DNA from: Tenericutes bacterium RIFOXYA12_FULL_35_10
GTDB lineage: Bacteria > Bacillota_I > Bacilli_A > Acholeplasmatales > Acholeplasmataceae
Direction: 5' to 3'
Length of the DNA: 64,000 bases
NCBI GenBank assembly: GCA_001830045.1
Contig: MIDA01000105.1
Coordinates: forward strand, 24,487-88,486
Part shown: positions 53,674 through 62,899 of the stretch, piece after piece
Layout: each line of letters begins with the position of its first letter
How positions within the stretch are numbered: position 1 is the first letter of the stretch
Notes under the pieces: model-generated
Database searches by the model: none
The model's input: the letters and a program-made list of their open reading frames with translations, nothing else
Told to the model about the DNA's origin: nothing
Position numbers and translations under genes: made by a program

Positions 53674-55332
53674 ATGGCACTAAGACGAATTGGTGATATT
53701 TTACTAGAAGCAAAAGTCATCACTGAAGCACAACTTAAAGATGCACTCACTAAACAAGAAAAAACAGAACGTTTAGGCGAAACATTAGCACGTCTCGAAT
53801 ATGCAACAGAAATGCAAATTTTAAAGGCTCTCGAAGACTCAACGGGTGTTCAGCGTGTTGCTTTAACCAATTTTACGATTGATGAACATGTATTATCACT
53901 TGTTGATGAAATGTTTTGTCGTAGACATAACATTATACCCTTACGTATTGAAGGAAAAAATATCTTATTTGCAACATCAGACCCCCTAGATTTCGTGGTT
54001 ACTGAGGAATTACGTATTTTATCAGGATATCGTCCTAAGGCTTTTTCTGCACCCAAAAATGAAATTATTTCTCAGATTGAAAAATATTATGGATTCACAC
54101 GCACTTTAGAAGCACTTGGTGCGCGTCAATCCATTTCAAAAGAAGAAGAAATTGAAGAAGATGTAGAAGATGATACACCAATGGTCAAATTGGTGAATCA
54201 GATTTTGACATCTGCCGTTTTCCAAAGAGCAAGTGATATTCATATTGATCCATTAGATGATAAGGTTTTGGTACGTTACCGTGTTGATGGTGTCTTAGAT
54301 ATCGTAAAAGAATTTCCGATTAAAATTCATCATCAAATGATCTCACGTATTAAAGTGATGTCTGGTATGGATATAACTGAAACGAGAATACCTCAAGACG
54401 GAAGAATTCAAACTTCGATTCAACAAAAAAATATCGATCTTCGTATTTCAACACTTCCTACGGTTCGTGGTGAAAAAGTGGTCATGCGTGTTCTTGACTT
54501 ATCTGGATCGATGAATAAAATTTCTGCACTTGGTTTTTCTGAAAAAGAAGAACGTTTAGTCAGACAAATGATTGATCGTCCCAATGGCATAGTTTTAGTC
54601 AGTGGACCAACAGGTTCTGGTAAAACGACAACACTTTACGCATGTTTAGAAGAGTTAAATCAACCAGATGTCAATATTGTTACCGTAGAAGACCCTGTTG
54701 AAATCAAAATGGAAGGGGTTAATCAAGTTCAGGTTAGACCTGAGGTTGAGTTAACATTTGCCAAAGCATTAAGATCCATTTTAAGACAAGATCCTAACAT
54801 CATCATGGTAGGTGAAATTCGAGATGTTGAAACCGCTGAAATCGCGATTAGAGCATCCTTAACAGGACATTTAGTCTTATCTACCATTCATACCAATGAC
54901 GCAGTTAAAACAGTAACACGTCTTCTTGATATGAACATCGAACCCTTTTTAATCGCATCCTCTTTATCAGGCATTGTCTCACAACGCTTAGTGAGATGTT
55001 TGTGTACAGAATGTAGTTATGAAGACGAACCTAGTCCATCTGAAGTGGTGATGTTTAAAAAATATGGGATGAATATTGATCACGTTAAACGTGCTAAAGG
55101 ATGCACTTCGTGTAATTTCAAAGGCTATGCAGGACGTGTGGGGATTTTTGAAGTCTTGCCGATCACTAAAAATTTCCAACGTCTGATCGCGGAGAATGCA
55201 AATGTCATTGAACTCACCAAACAAGCACGTAATGAAGGTATGATTACCATCTTAGAATCCGGTTTACAAAAGGTGAAAAAAGGTATTACAACCCTTGAAG
55301 AAGTGCTCAAGGTTGCCAGTGAATTGGAGTGA
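53674..55332 (+). CDS. pilB: Type IV pilus/type II secretion assembly ATPase (PilB/GspE family)
   Basis: A 552-residue hexameric ATPase that drives pilus polymerisation from the cytosol. A full N1 domain (about 1-150, T2SSE_N: RIGDILLEAKVITEAQL) is followed by Walker A GPTGSGKTT from residue 311, an Asp box, and Walker B IIMVGEIRD. A tetracysteine zinc site uses Cys442/Cys444/Cys447 and Cys477/Cys480, typical of GspE/PilB and absent in PilT. The start ATG 53674 follows AAGGGGTGAG. It is coupled closely with the PilC gene. Confidence 0.94.
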   Translation: MALRRIGDILLEAKVITEAQLKDALTKQEKTERLGETLARLEYATEMQILKALEDSTGVQRVALTNFTIDEHVLSLVDEMFCRRHNIIPLRIEGKNILFATSDPLDFVVTEELRILSGYRPKAFSAPKNEIISQIEKYYGFTRTLEALGARQSISKEEEIEEDVEDDTPMVKLVNQILTSAVFQRASDIHIDPLDDKVLVRYRVDGVLDIVKEFPIKIHHQMISRIKVMSGMDITETRIPQDGRIQTSIQQKNIDLRISTLPTVRGEKVVMRVLDLSGSMNKISALGFSEKEERLVRQMIDRPNGIVLVSGPTGSGKTTTLYACLEELNQPDVNIVTVEDPVEIKMEGVNQVQVRPEVELTFAKALRSILRQDPNIIMVGEIRDVETAEIAIRASLTGHLVLSTIHTNDAVKTVTRLLDMNIEPFLIASSLSGIVSQRLVRCLCTECSYEDEPSPSEVVMFKKYGMNIDHVKRAKGCTSCNFKGYAGRVGIFEVLPITKNFQRLIAENANVIELTKQARNEGMITILESGLQKVKKGITTLEEVLKVASELE

Positions 55333-55336
55333 TGAG

Positions 55337-56557
55337 ATGGACTTAAGAAATTATAAGTATCTCGCAACCAATGCCGATGGTAGGAAGGTTAAAGGAACGA
55401 TTGAAGCACTAAACCGTAATGTCGTTGTCAAATATTTACAATCAAAAAATTATACAATTCAAAACATCAGTGAATATAAAAATATTTTGACACAACTCGA
55501 TAAAATCACGTTTGGTAGATTACTCTCTCCCAAACAGCTCATTTTCTTTTTAAAACAACTTGGTTCACTCTTAAATGCAGGTGTCAAACTCATTGGTGCA
55601 CTTGAACTCTTATCACTTCAACAAGAAAATAGAAATCAACGAAAGCTCTATTTTGAATTGTACCAACAAATTAATAACGGTTTATCATTTTCAAAAGCAT
55701 TATCTAAACGACCTAAAGATTTTCCAAGTCTACTTGTTCAGATGGTTGAAGTCGGTGAACTTTCAGGTGATTTAGGACCCACAGTGATTCATATGGCAGA
55801 TTATTATGAAAATCAGATGAAGGTTAACACCGAAATCAAGGGTGCATTACGAATGCCTTTAATCTATTTAGCCGCAGCCATTTTAATTTCCGTTGGGATG
55901 TTGCTCTTTGTTTTTCCAAACATTACGGGATTATTCCAATCGTTTGAAGGAGCTGAATTACCAGCAATTACACAAATGTTTCTAAATGTTGGTAACTTTT
56001 TAAAAGCATATGTATTACTTATCTTTGGTGTCATACTTGCACTCATTATGACGATCTATTTACTTAATAAATATGTAACCAAAGTGCATTATGGATTAAC
56101 TGTATTTGGTTTAAAAATACCGATTTTTGGATCACTCATTCAAATGAATAATCAGATCATGATTGCTAATGCATTAACTCAAATGCTATCGAATGGGGTA
56201 AACTCTATCAAAGCATTACAAACGGTTAGAAATATTTTAAAGAATGTGATTTACCGTGAACTAATGGAAAAAACACTCAAATACATAGAAGATGGGAAAC
56301 CATTTTCAAAAGCATTTGAAGAAAGTAGTTATATTGATCCCATCATGGCAAAGATGATTGCAACCGGTGAAAGAACGGGTAATATTCCTAAACTCATGGA
56401 AAATTTATCGAAATATTATAACGGAATTACTGAACTTAGAGTTCAGCAATTAAAAAATTCGATTCAACCGATTTTATTGATTATTGTCTATGCGATTGTT
56501 GGTGTATTGATCTTAGCGATTATGTTACCGATGTTATCGCTTGGTTCGCAGATATAA
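55337..56557 (+). CDS. pilC: Type IV pilus platform protein (PilC/GspF family)
   Basis: A 406-residue inner-membrane platform that binds the assembly ATPase. Two homologous T2SSF cytoplasmic domains (about 70-190 and 275-395) hold FLKQLGSLLNAGVKLIGALE and MIATGERTGNIPKLMENL. Three membrane helices lie near 170-195, 220-245 and 375-400. The start ATG 55337 follows GGAGTGATGAG four bases after the pilB stop. No terminator separates it from the pilin, which has its own promoter. Confidence 0.93.
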   Translation: MDLRNYKYLATNADGRKVKGTIEALNRNVVVKYLQSKNYTIQNISEYKNILTQLDKITFGRLLSPKQLIFFLKQLGSLLNAGVKLIGALELLSLQQENRNQRKLYFELYQQINNGLSFSKALSKRPKDFPSLLVQMVEVGELSGDLGPTVIHMADYYENQMKVNTEIKGALRMPLIYLAAAILISVGMLLFVFPNITGLFQSFEGAELPAITQMFLNVGNFLKAYVLLIFGVILALIMTIYLLNKYVTKVHYGLTVFGLKIPIFGSLIQMNNQIMIANALTQMLSNGVNSIKALQTVRNILKNVIYRELMEKTLKYIEDGKPFSKAFEESSYIDPIMAKMIATGERTGNIPKLMENLSKYYNGITELRVQQLKNSIQPILLIIVYAIVGVLILAIMLPMLSLGSQI

Positions 56558-56590
56558 TTCTTACATTTTCATTAAACATAACAGATTTAC

Positions 56591-56619
56591 TTACTTTTCG
56601 AAATAATTAGTGATATGAT
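56591..56619 (+). promoter_or_regulatory. Internal promoter of the major pilin gene
   Basis: TTACTT, 17 bp, TATGAT with an extended TG (TGATATGAT). It lies in the 100-bp gap between pilC and the pilin. Confidence 0.6.
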
Positions 56620-56657
56620 GAAAGTAAAGAAAATAAGATAATTAGGAGGAATACAAC

Positions 56658-57089
56658 ATGTTCAAGATTTTAAAGAATAGAAAAGGTGTTACCCTTGTTG
56701 AATTACTTGCTGTTGTTGTGATTTTAGGTATCATTGCAGCAATCGCTGTACCTACAATTGGTGGTTTAATTGAAAGACAAGAAGAAAGAGCTGCAGAAGC
56801 TACATATGATACAATCGTAGAAGCTGCTAAGTTATATGCTGAAGATGCTACACCATTTACTTTAGCAACATTAGAATCAGAAGATTTCGTTGATCTAAAA
56901 GATAACGTGTTTGGTTTGAACTCAGGTACAACTGTTGCTACAAACTTAATTTGGGTTGTAGTTTCAGGTGGCAATGTGACTTTCTATGAAGATTCAGATG
57001 TCGATGATTCAAACCCACTTGCTATCGTATTAAATGGTGGCGCAGTAGCTGATGATATTTTTGTTAATGGTTTTGACGTTACAGCATAA
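56658..57089 (+). CDS. Major type IV pilin / pseudopilin (ComGC/GspG-like)
   Basis: A 143-residue prepilin. The leader MFKILKNRKG is cut before VTLVELLAVV, giving Glu at +5. A long hydrophobic stalk (about 11-35) is followed by a small acidic extracellular domain without Cys. The start follows AGGAGG. It has its own extended -10 promoter upstream and a hairpin terminator downstream, so it can be made in excess over the assembly machinery, as expected of the fibre subunit. It lies between pilC and the prepilin peptidase. Confidence 0.9.
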   Translation: MFKILKNRKGVTLVELLAVVVILGIIAAIAVPTIGGLIERQEERAAEATYDTIVEAAKLYAEDATPFTLATLESEDFVDLKDNVFGLNSGTTVATNLIWVVVSGGNVTFYEDSDVDDSNPLAIVLNGGAVADDIFVNGFDVTA

Positions 57090-57109
57090 TTATTTGATTT
57101 AAAAAACCT

Positions 57110-57144
57110 AGGAGGTCTTCTTTTCAGATGCCTCCTTTTCTTTC
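57110..57144 (+). terminator. Internal terminator between pilin and prepilin peptidase
   Basis: A stem AGGAGG/CCTCCT with a 15-base loop, followed by TTTTCTTTC. It would lower expression of the downstream genes relative to the pilin. Confidence 0.65.
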
Positions 57145-57157
57145 ATACGGAGGTATT

Positions 57158-57910
57158 ATGACAATCTTTTATAGCATACTCATGTTTATACTTGGTGCAC
57201 TCTTAACCTCCTTTTTTGAACTTCTTGCGGATAGAATCCCTAAGAAAGAAAGTATCATGGGAAGATCACATTGTGATCAATGCCATGAAACACTCAAATG
57301 GGTCGATATTTTACCAATCATTGGCTATTTCATCCAAAAAGGTAAATGTGCTTCATGTGGTAGGAAAATATCTTTTTGCTATCCTTTATTAGAGTTATTA
57401 GGTGGGTTTATCTTTTTATTCACTTATCTCTACCAGGGATTTTCTTTAGATAGTTTTATCATATTGATCATGTATACAGTGTTTTACATCGAATCAAGAT
57501 CCGATCAAAAACACATGATTGTCATCGATCGCATATGGATGATTGCAACCATTCCTTTAATCATTATGCGTATCATTCAAGGTACATGGTTGACCTATCT
57601 GATTTCATCAACCATCTTATTTACAACTTTATTCTTGATTGCATATATATCTTCAAAACTTTATCACCGCGAAGCATTAGGTGGTGGTGATGTAAAGTTA
57701 TACTTTTTCATTGGATGGTTACTCACTTTAACCCAAGGTTTTCTATCACTTTTTATCGCATCCATACTTGGTCTTATTTATGGTATGATAAAAGTAAAGA
57801 AGAAGTCAGAAGTATTCGCTTTAGTGCCCTTTATTGCACTGGGTGTCATCATCTCCTATTTTTATGGAGATTGGCTCATTGAATCTTATCTAAATCTTTT
57901 AGGGATGTGA
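57158..57910 (+). CDS. pilD: Prepilin peptidase (PilD/ComC family)
   Basis: A 250-residue membrane aspartic peptidase that cuts and N-methylates prepilins. The N-terminal domain has the four-Cys zinc site CDQC...CASC (residues about 40-75). The catalytic Asp pair is in RSDQKHMIVID (about residue 119) and GGGDVKLYF (about residue 180). Six to eight membrane helices are seen. The start ATG 57158 follows GGAGG; an in-frame ATG at 57128 lies in the terminator stem and is rejected. It serves the major and three minor pilins of this locus. Confidence 0.92.
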   Translation: MTIFYSILMFILGALLTSFFELLADRIPKKESIMGRSHCDQCHETLKWVDILPIIGYFIQKGKCASCGRKISFCYPLLELLGGFIFLFTYLYQGFSLDSFIILIMYTVFYIESRSDQKHMIVIDRIWMIATIPLIIMRIIQGTWLTYLISSTILFTTLFLIAYISSKLYHREALGGGDVKLYFFIGWLLTLTQGFLSLFIASILGLIYGMIKVKKKSEVFALVPFIALGVIISYFYGDWLIESYLNLLGM

Positions 57911-57915
57911 TGTTC

Positions 57916-59367
57916 ATGTTTAACAAAAGATCAGATGTTTCCTTATTCTTTACCGATCAAGTGGTTGGTTTTTTTCAGCGTCATGATTTTTTAGATCAAG
58001 CTGCATATGGATCATTAGCGCTTGAAAAAGGTGCGATTGAAAATGGGTATATCAAAGAACCAGAAAGTGTTCTTGAAACATTAAAGAAGTTATTTGAAAA
58101 ATACGCAATTTTCCCAAGAACTATTACATTGATGATTCATGATCAAAATTTACTCATTCGCGATGTCAAAATCAAAAAAGAAGATATCATAAAAAAAACA
58201 ATTGATCAATACTTTAATGAGCAACTTGGTAAATCACTTCATTTGCCCTATCCTGAACCTGTGATTACACATTTCATTCGTGAGGAATCAGAAGAGATGA
58301 TTCGTGTGATTGCTTTAATCACAGATGGGCATCTTTTACATGCTTATCATGATCTTTTTGATCGATTGAATGCAAAAGAAGTTAAATACGAAATATCAGC
58401 CATCCCCTTTTACAATGTCTACCACAATAAAGTTGAACAACTTGATGAAGTGGTCATGTTTGTTAATCTTTATCAAGGGATGTTCTCACTTCAAATTCTT
58501 GAAAAAGGATTTCCAATCTTTAACCTGATTGAAGAAAATGATGGTGGTATTGAAGAATACACACTCATGATTGAAAACTATGTGGAAAGAATTGCAAACT
58601 ATTATAAATTTAATTTAAGAAAAGGCAAGCAAACCATTAAAAAAGTACTTGTATTCAATATGAATACTGAAGTTGATGATCGTGATATAGAATCATTGCT
58701 CATCAAAAAGCTATCGTCTTATAAAGCACATAACTGCGATTTTAACACAGATGAAACTTTTTCTAAATTATTACCTAAAGTTTGTAAACTTCCGTATGCT
58801 ATCTTTTTAGGTGAAGCAGATCGTGGTCAACAGAATATAGATTTCAAATTAGATCGAATTCCAAAAAATCGGATGTTTGGGCATCAGTTGATGGTTATTT
58901 CATTTGCAATTGTTTCAATCATGCTTTTAGTTTATATTCCTTATTATGCGATGTCTGAAGAAATCAAGATGCAACAAAATAACAATAATGCACTACAGAT
59001 GCAACTTGATATGCTTCTTGAAGAAACACCAATCATACCAGAAATTCCTGCAGATCAACTTGCATATAATCAAGCTTACAACACCATCTTAAATGAACTC
59101 GATGATGTGACTCCCTTGATGAGTAAACTACTTATGACACAAAGCAGTAAAGTGACCATTACAAGTTATCAAGTGAGACCACATGATAATGAGATTGTTT
59201 TGATGCTCCTCGGTACTGATCAAAATGCACTGTATGAGTATTTGCTTTTCATTTATGAAACTCATGGAATAATCGATGAAAAAACGGATACACGTTTTAT
59301 CACAGCACAACCTACGTTTAGAATCATTTCATCTCAGACAATGGAGGTGACGATTACGCATGCGTAA
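57916..59367 (+). CDS. PilM-PilN fusion-like pilus alignment protein
   Basis: A 483-residue protein. Residues 1 to about 315 resemble the actin-like PilM fold (LALEKGAIENGYIKEPESVL, TLMIHDQNLLIRDVKI, LGEADRG), though the first phosphate loop is degenerate. Next comes LDRIPKNRMFG, like the INLLPxR start of PilN. A membrane helix at about 325-345 and a coiled coil with a small C-terminal domain follow. PilM and PilN are normally separate interacting proteins, so this looks like a natural fusion. The start is uncertain (57910 or 57916); AGGGA spacing favours 57916. It overlaps the PilO-like gene by 8 bp. Confidence 0.72.
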   Translation: MFNKRSDVSLFFTDQVVGFFQRHDFLDQAAYGSLALEKGAIENGYIKEPESVLETLKKLFEKYAIFPRTITLMIHDQNLLIRDVKIKKEDIIKKTIDQYFNEQLGKSLHLPYPEPVITHFIREESEEMIRVIALITDGHLLHAYHDLFDRLNAKEVKYEISAIPFYNVYHNKVEQLDEVVMFVNLYQGMFSLQILEKGFPIFNLIEENDGGIEEYTLMIENYVERIANYYKFNLRKGKQTIKKVLVFNMNTEVDDRDIESLLIKKLSSYKAHNCDFNTDETFSKLLPKVCKLPYAIFLGEADRGQQNIDFKLDRIPKNRMFGHQLMVISFAIVSIMLLVYIPYYAMSEEIKMQQNNNNALQMQLDMLLEETPIIPEIPADQLAYNQAYNTILNELDDVTPLMSKLLMTQSSKVTITSYQVRPHDNEIVLMLLGTDQNALYEYLLFIYETHGIIDEKTDTRFITAQPTFRIISSQTMEVTITHA

Positions 59368-59917
59368 GTATGATATTTTTGGTAAAAAGATTAGCCAAAT
59401 CAAATTCGTTTATTCGCTTGTCGTTGTCTTTTTGATTGCGATTGCAGGCTATTTCCTTGTGATTAACATTCAACAAAATAGACTATATGAACTCGAACAA
59501 CAAGAAAAAAAGATTCAACGTCAAATCGATACACTACTTGAAACTGATCAACCCGTTAACTATGAAGAGATCGAAGAACTACTTCCCTTTATTCCTACCC
59601 ATTTTGATCAATATCAAGTTAGTCAAGAATTACAATACGTTTTAAATGCATCTTCATTTCAAGAGGTTAATCAGTATAATGTCACTTATAGTATAGGGGC
59701 AGCTAATCCATTTGATGTGAATTTACCGGCAACGATTGAGATGGTGCGCATCTCCATTCAACTTTCGGTGAGTGAACCTGAAAAGCTGCTTGATTATTTA
59801 GATATCTTAAGTGAGTTAGACCGTTTCTATTATGTGGATCAAATGAATGTCACATTTACTACAGAAGGAGCTATCACGCAGATCATCTTATTTACATTTT
59901 ACAATCCAGCTGAATAA
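59360..59917 (+). CDS. PilO-like pilus alignment protein
   Basis: A 185-residue protein with one N-terminal membrane helix (about 16-36), a coiled coil rich in Glu, Gln and Lys (about 37-75), and a small alpha/beta C-terminal domain, the layout of PilO. Sequence identity with known PilO is low, so the call rests on layout and position directly after the PilMN-like gene. The start follows GGAGGTGA. A strong terminator ends the pilus operon after it. Confidence 0.7.
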   Translation: MRKYDIFGKKISQIKFVYSLVVVFLIAIAGYFLVINIQQNRLYELEQQEKKIQRQIDTLLETDQPVNYEEIEELLPFIPTHFDQYQVSQELQYVLNASSFQEVNQYNVTYSIGAANPFDVNLPATIEMVRISIQLSVSEPEKLLDYLDILSELDRFYYVDQMNVTFTTEGAITQIILFTFYNPAE

Positions 59918-59927
59918 CATGCAATTT

Positions 59928-59950
59928 AAGGAGCCCTGGCTCCTTTTTAT
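59928..59950 (+). terminator. Terminator of the pilus operon
   Basis: A 7-bp stem AAGGAGC/GCTCCTT, loop CCTG, then TTT. Confidence 0.88.
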
Positions 59951-59983
59951 TCATGTTGAAATAGTTAGATTGAGGTTTTCACG

Positions 59984-59992
59984 TGGTATAAT
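59984..59992 (+). promoter_or_regulatory. Extended -10 promoter of the 60016-rbgA operon
   Basis: TGGTATAAT (TGn plus perfect -10) 23 bases before the start; TTAGAT at 16 bp is a weak -35. Confidence 0.65.
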
Positions 59993-60015
59993 ATAACTTA
60001 GGAGGATAGGCACAC

Positions 60016-60798
60016 ATGAATCTTTTTCTATCGATTGGTCCCATCAATTTTGATCTTTCATCACTGATTAGCTTTCTGATTGGTATCAGTTTTGGCTTTT
60101 TAATGCTACTCCTTATTTATGTTTATGCGGTATTAAAAAGTGTTAACAAGGGCTTAAAGTTACGTCAAACCGATGAACAAGATATTGATGAAGAAGAAAT
60201 CAAGTGGCTTATTCAAGATGCGATTAAGTTATTTAAAAATAAAGAAGCTCGTGAAGAAGCTGGATTTGCGAAACATCTTCTTGAGGTTAATAAAGAATTA
60301 TCTGTTGACATTGCTAAAAAGTTTTACCCGAAATCAAAATATCCTTATTTAGAATTAACTGTTGATGAAACGTTAATGTTAAATCATTATATTACAGACC
60401 GTTTTCAAGAACTCATGGCATCTTCAAGAATTTTACGTTTAACTAGAGGATGGACCTTAGCTAAAATTGTTGAAATGAATGAAGTGAAAAATAAAATTGA
60501 AAAAAATGCGATTGTAAAAACTGTAAAAAAATATTCCGGTTTAACCAAAGCTGCAGGTGCGGTGATGAATGCGGTTAATCCCGTTTATTGGTTTAGACGA
60601 TTTACAAAAGAAGTTGCACTTCAAATCGTCAGTATTCAAATTGGTATTGCCTTAATTAAAATTACGGGTGAAGAAACCTATAAGATTTACAGCAAAAAAG
60701 TATTTAACGCTGAAAAAACGATTGATATGGATGTTGAAGCACTGTATAACGATTTAAAGAAGGAAGTTAAAAATGTTGTCGAACAGGGGGACGAATAA
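60016..60798 (+). CDS. One-TM protein of unknown function upstream of ftsK
   Basis: A 260-residue protein I do not recognise by name. One N-terminal membrane helix (about 17-42) is followed by a cytoplasmic, Lys/Glu-rich helical part. A small hydrophobic patch (about 172-195, AAGAVMNAVNPVYWFRR) could touch the membrane. The start follows GGAGG. It ends two bases before the start of the FtsK-type gene. That gene lacks its own membrane part, so this protein may recruit it to the membrane, but only linkage supports the idea. Confidence 0.7.
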   Translation: MNLFLSIGPINFDLSSLISFLIGISFGFLMLLLIYVYAVLKSVNKGLKLRQTDEQDIDEEEIKWLIQDAIKLFKNKEAREEAGFAKHLLEVNKELSVDIAKKFYPKSKYPYLELTVDETLMLNHYITDRFQELMASSRILRLTRGWTLAKIVEMNEVKNKIEKNAIVKTVKKYSGLTKAAGAVMNAVNPVYWFRRFTKEVALQIVSIQIGIALIKITGEETYKIYSKKVFNAEKTIDMDVEALYNDLKKEVKNVVEQGDE

Positions 60799-60799
60799 G

Positions 60800-62881
60800 A
60801 TGAAAAAGGTTAAAGAAAATCCAACACTAAACATTGAAAAAGAACCTTTTGTCATTCCGCAGTTTGTCAAATTGGAAGGTATTAGGGGTAAAATGAAATA
60901 CCAAACAAGTCGGTTTGTTTCACCGATTTTTGGTCGTAGTGTCAAAGATGTCGTTACGGTTCCTTTTACGATTAAAGATACGGGAGATACAACCAAACGT
61001 TTTGATGCTTTTCGAACAAAACCTAAATTATCAGAAGAAGAAGCTATTAGAAAGCATGGCAATAAGTTTTATGAATTTACCAACATTGTCTCGTTGAAGA
61101 CGAGAGAAGATTATTTTGGCCCTTCAACGTATACGCCTTCTAAAGAAGAAGATGTTCAGAAAAAAGAAGAACGTAAAGCCATTAAGCCCATTGGTAGACA
61201 TATCAAAGATATACCTGCTTTTGTCCCGGACCCTATGCCATTTAAGGCTAACCCCGAACCTAAGCGTACAGTTGCTTATGTACCGCCCGTTTTACAAGAT
61301 GAGAAAAAAATTGATCGTGAACCTTCAGTAGAGACCTATAAGAGAACTACCTATGAAAAACCGGTTGTTACATCTGATTTTGGATCATCACGAACACGTG
61401 AAGAAGAATCACCACGTTTTGTTCAAAAGGAAGTTTATGTTCCAAAAGAGGAAAAGCGTTATTTATATCCACCAGTGACGTTATTTTCTAAAAAACAACG
61501 TGATTTAGATGAGAAACCACAATGGCTTTTAGATCAAATTGATGTTATTAATTCTACATTAAATCAATTTGGTGTTGAAGGCGAAGTTTCCGGTTCAAAA
61601 AAAGGACCTACGGTTACGCGTTATGAAATCGCACTTGAACCAGGTGTCAACGTCAAACGTGTGACATCCATTCAAGAGAATCTCATGATGAATCTTGCAT
61701 CAAAATCCATTCGTATTGAAGCACCTATTCCGGGTAAACCTTATGTGGGTATTGAAGTACCTAACGTAAAAACTGAAATTGTTGCTTTTGGTAATGTTGT
61801 TGATACAAAGGATTTTATGGATGATATGGATCATCCTTTAAAAGTTGCACTTGGTGTTGATATTGATGGTGAAAATATTTATGTCGATATTCAAGCGATG
61901 CCTCATGGTTTAATTGCAGGTGCGACAAACAGTGGTAAATCTGTTTGTGTGAATACCGTTTTAGTGAGCTTACTCATTAAAAACTCACCTGATGATTTAA
62001 AACTTATTTTAATCGACCCGAAAATGGTTGAATTAACTCCTTATAATGATCTACCTCATTTAGTTACACCTGTCATTACAGATGTGAAGATGGCTGCAGC
62101 TGCACTAAACTGGGCAGTGAATGAAATGGAAAAAAGATATCAACTCTTTGCTGGTAGTAGAGCAAGAGATATTAGATCATTTAATGATAATGTCAAACGT
62201 GGACTTGTGGACCATCCCAAAATGCCTTTTATTGTCATTGTGATCGATGAATTAGCCGATCTCATGATGGTAGCTCCCCATGATGTTGAAGATTCTATTC
62301 AACGTTTAACACAAAAAGCAAGAGCAGCAGGTATTCATCTTTTAGTCGCAACCCAAAGACCAACGACCGATGTTGTTAAGGGTACGATTAAGTCGAATAT
62401 TCCAGCGCGTATTGCATTTAAAGTGGCATCTTTCGTGGATTCAACAACGATTTTAGATGGTGCTGGTGCTGAAGCATTGCTTGGTAAAGGCGATATGCTT
62501 TTAAAGAGAGCTGATCGTACACATCGTCTACAAGGTGCATATATTCCTGATGATGAAATTTATGCAGTGACCGATTTTATTCGTAAACAATCAAACCCTG
62601 ATTATATTTTCGAACATGATGCGTTAAGACAACAATTAAAGAATAAACAAATCGTGACTGATGATTTGTTTCAAGATGTTTGTCGTTATGTTGTATCAAC
62701 AGGTAGTTCATCGATTAATACCATTCAAAAAGAATTTGAAGTGGGGTTTAACCGTGCACAACGCCTATTTGAAATGATGGAGGAATTTGAAATCGTATCA
62801 CGAGGTCAAGGCACAAAAGCAAGAGAAGTCTTAGTCACACCAAGTGAACTCGAAGAGATTTTAGCAAACATTGAATCTTAA
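60800..62881 (+). CDS. FtsK/SpoIIIE-family DNA translocase without membrane domain (SftA-like)
   Basis: A 693-residue DNA pump for clearing chromosomes from the division site. Unlike FtsK or SpoIIIE, the first 250 residues have no membrane helices and are Pro/Lys/Glu-rich, as in Bacillus SftA. The motor has Walker A GATNSGKSV from residue 374 and Walker B IVIDELADLMM. RPTTDVVKGTIKSNIPARI follows, and a C-terminal gamma winged helix (DDLFQDVCRYV...INTIQKEFEVGFNRAQRLF) reads polar DNA signals. The start ATG 60800 follows CAGGGGG. Confidence 0.92.
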   Translation: MKKVKENPTLNIEKEPFVIPQFVKLEGIRGKMKYQTSRFVSPIFGRSVKDVVTVPFTIKDTGDTTKRFDAFRTKPKLSEEEAIRKHGNKFYEFTNIVSLKTREDYFGPSTYTPSKEEDVQKKEERKAIKPIGRHIKDIPAFVPDPMPFKANPEPKRTVAYVPPVLQDEKKIDREPSVETYKRTTYEKPVVTSDFGSSRTREEESPRFVQKEVYVPKEEKRYLYPPVTLFSKKQRDLDEKPQWLLDQIDVINSTLNQFGVEGEVSGSKKGPTVTRYEIALEPGVNVKRVTSIQENLMMNLASKSIRIEAPIPGKPYVGIEVPNVKTEIVAFGNVVDTKDFMDDMDHPLKVALGVDIDGENIYVDIQAMPHGLIAGATNSGKSVCVNTVLVSLLIKNSPDDLKLILIDPKMVELTPYNDLPHLVTPVITDVKMAAAALNWAVNEMEKRYQLFAGSRARDIRSFNDNVKRGLVDHPKMPFIVIVIDELADLMMVAPHDVEDSIQRLTQKARAAGIHLLVATQRPTTDVVKGTIKSNIPARIAFKVASFVDSTTILDGAGAEALLGKGDMLLKRADRTHRLQGAYIPDDEIYAVTDFIRKQSNPDYIFEHDALRQQLKNKQIVTDDLFQDVCRYVVSTGSSSINTIQKEFEVGFNRAQRLFEMMEEFEIVSRGQGTKAREVLVTPSELEEILANIES

Positions 62882-62899
62882 GTAAAAAGGATGGAAGAC

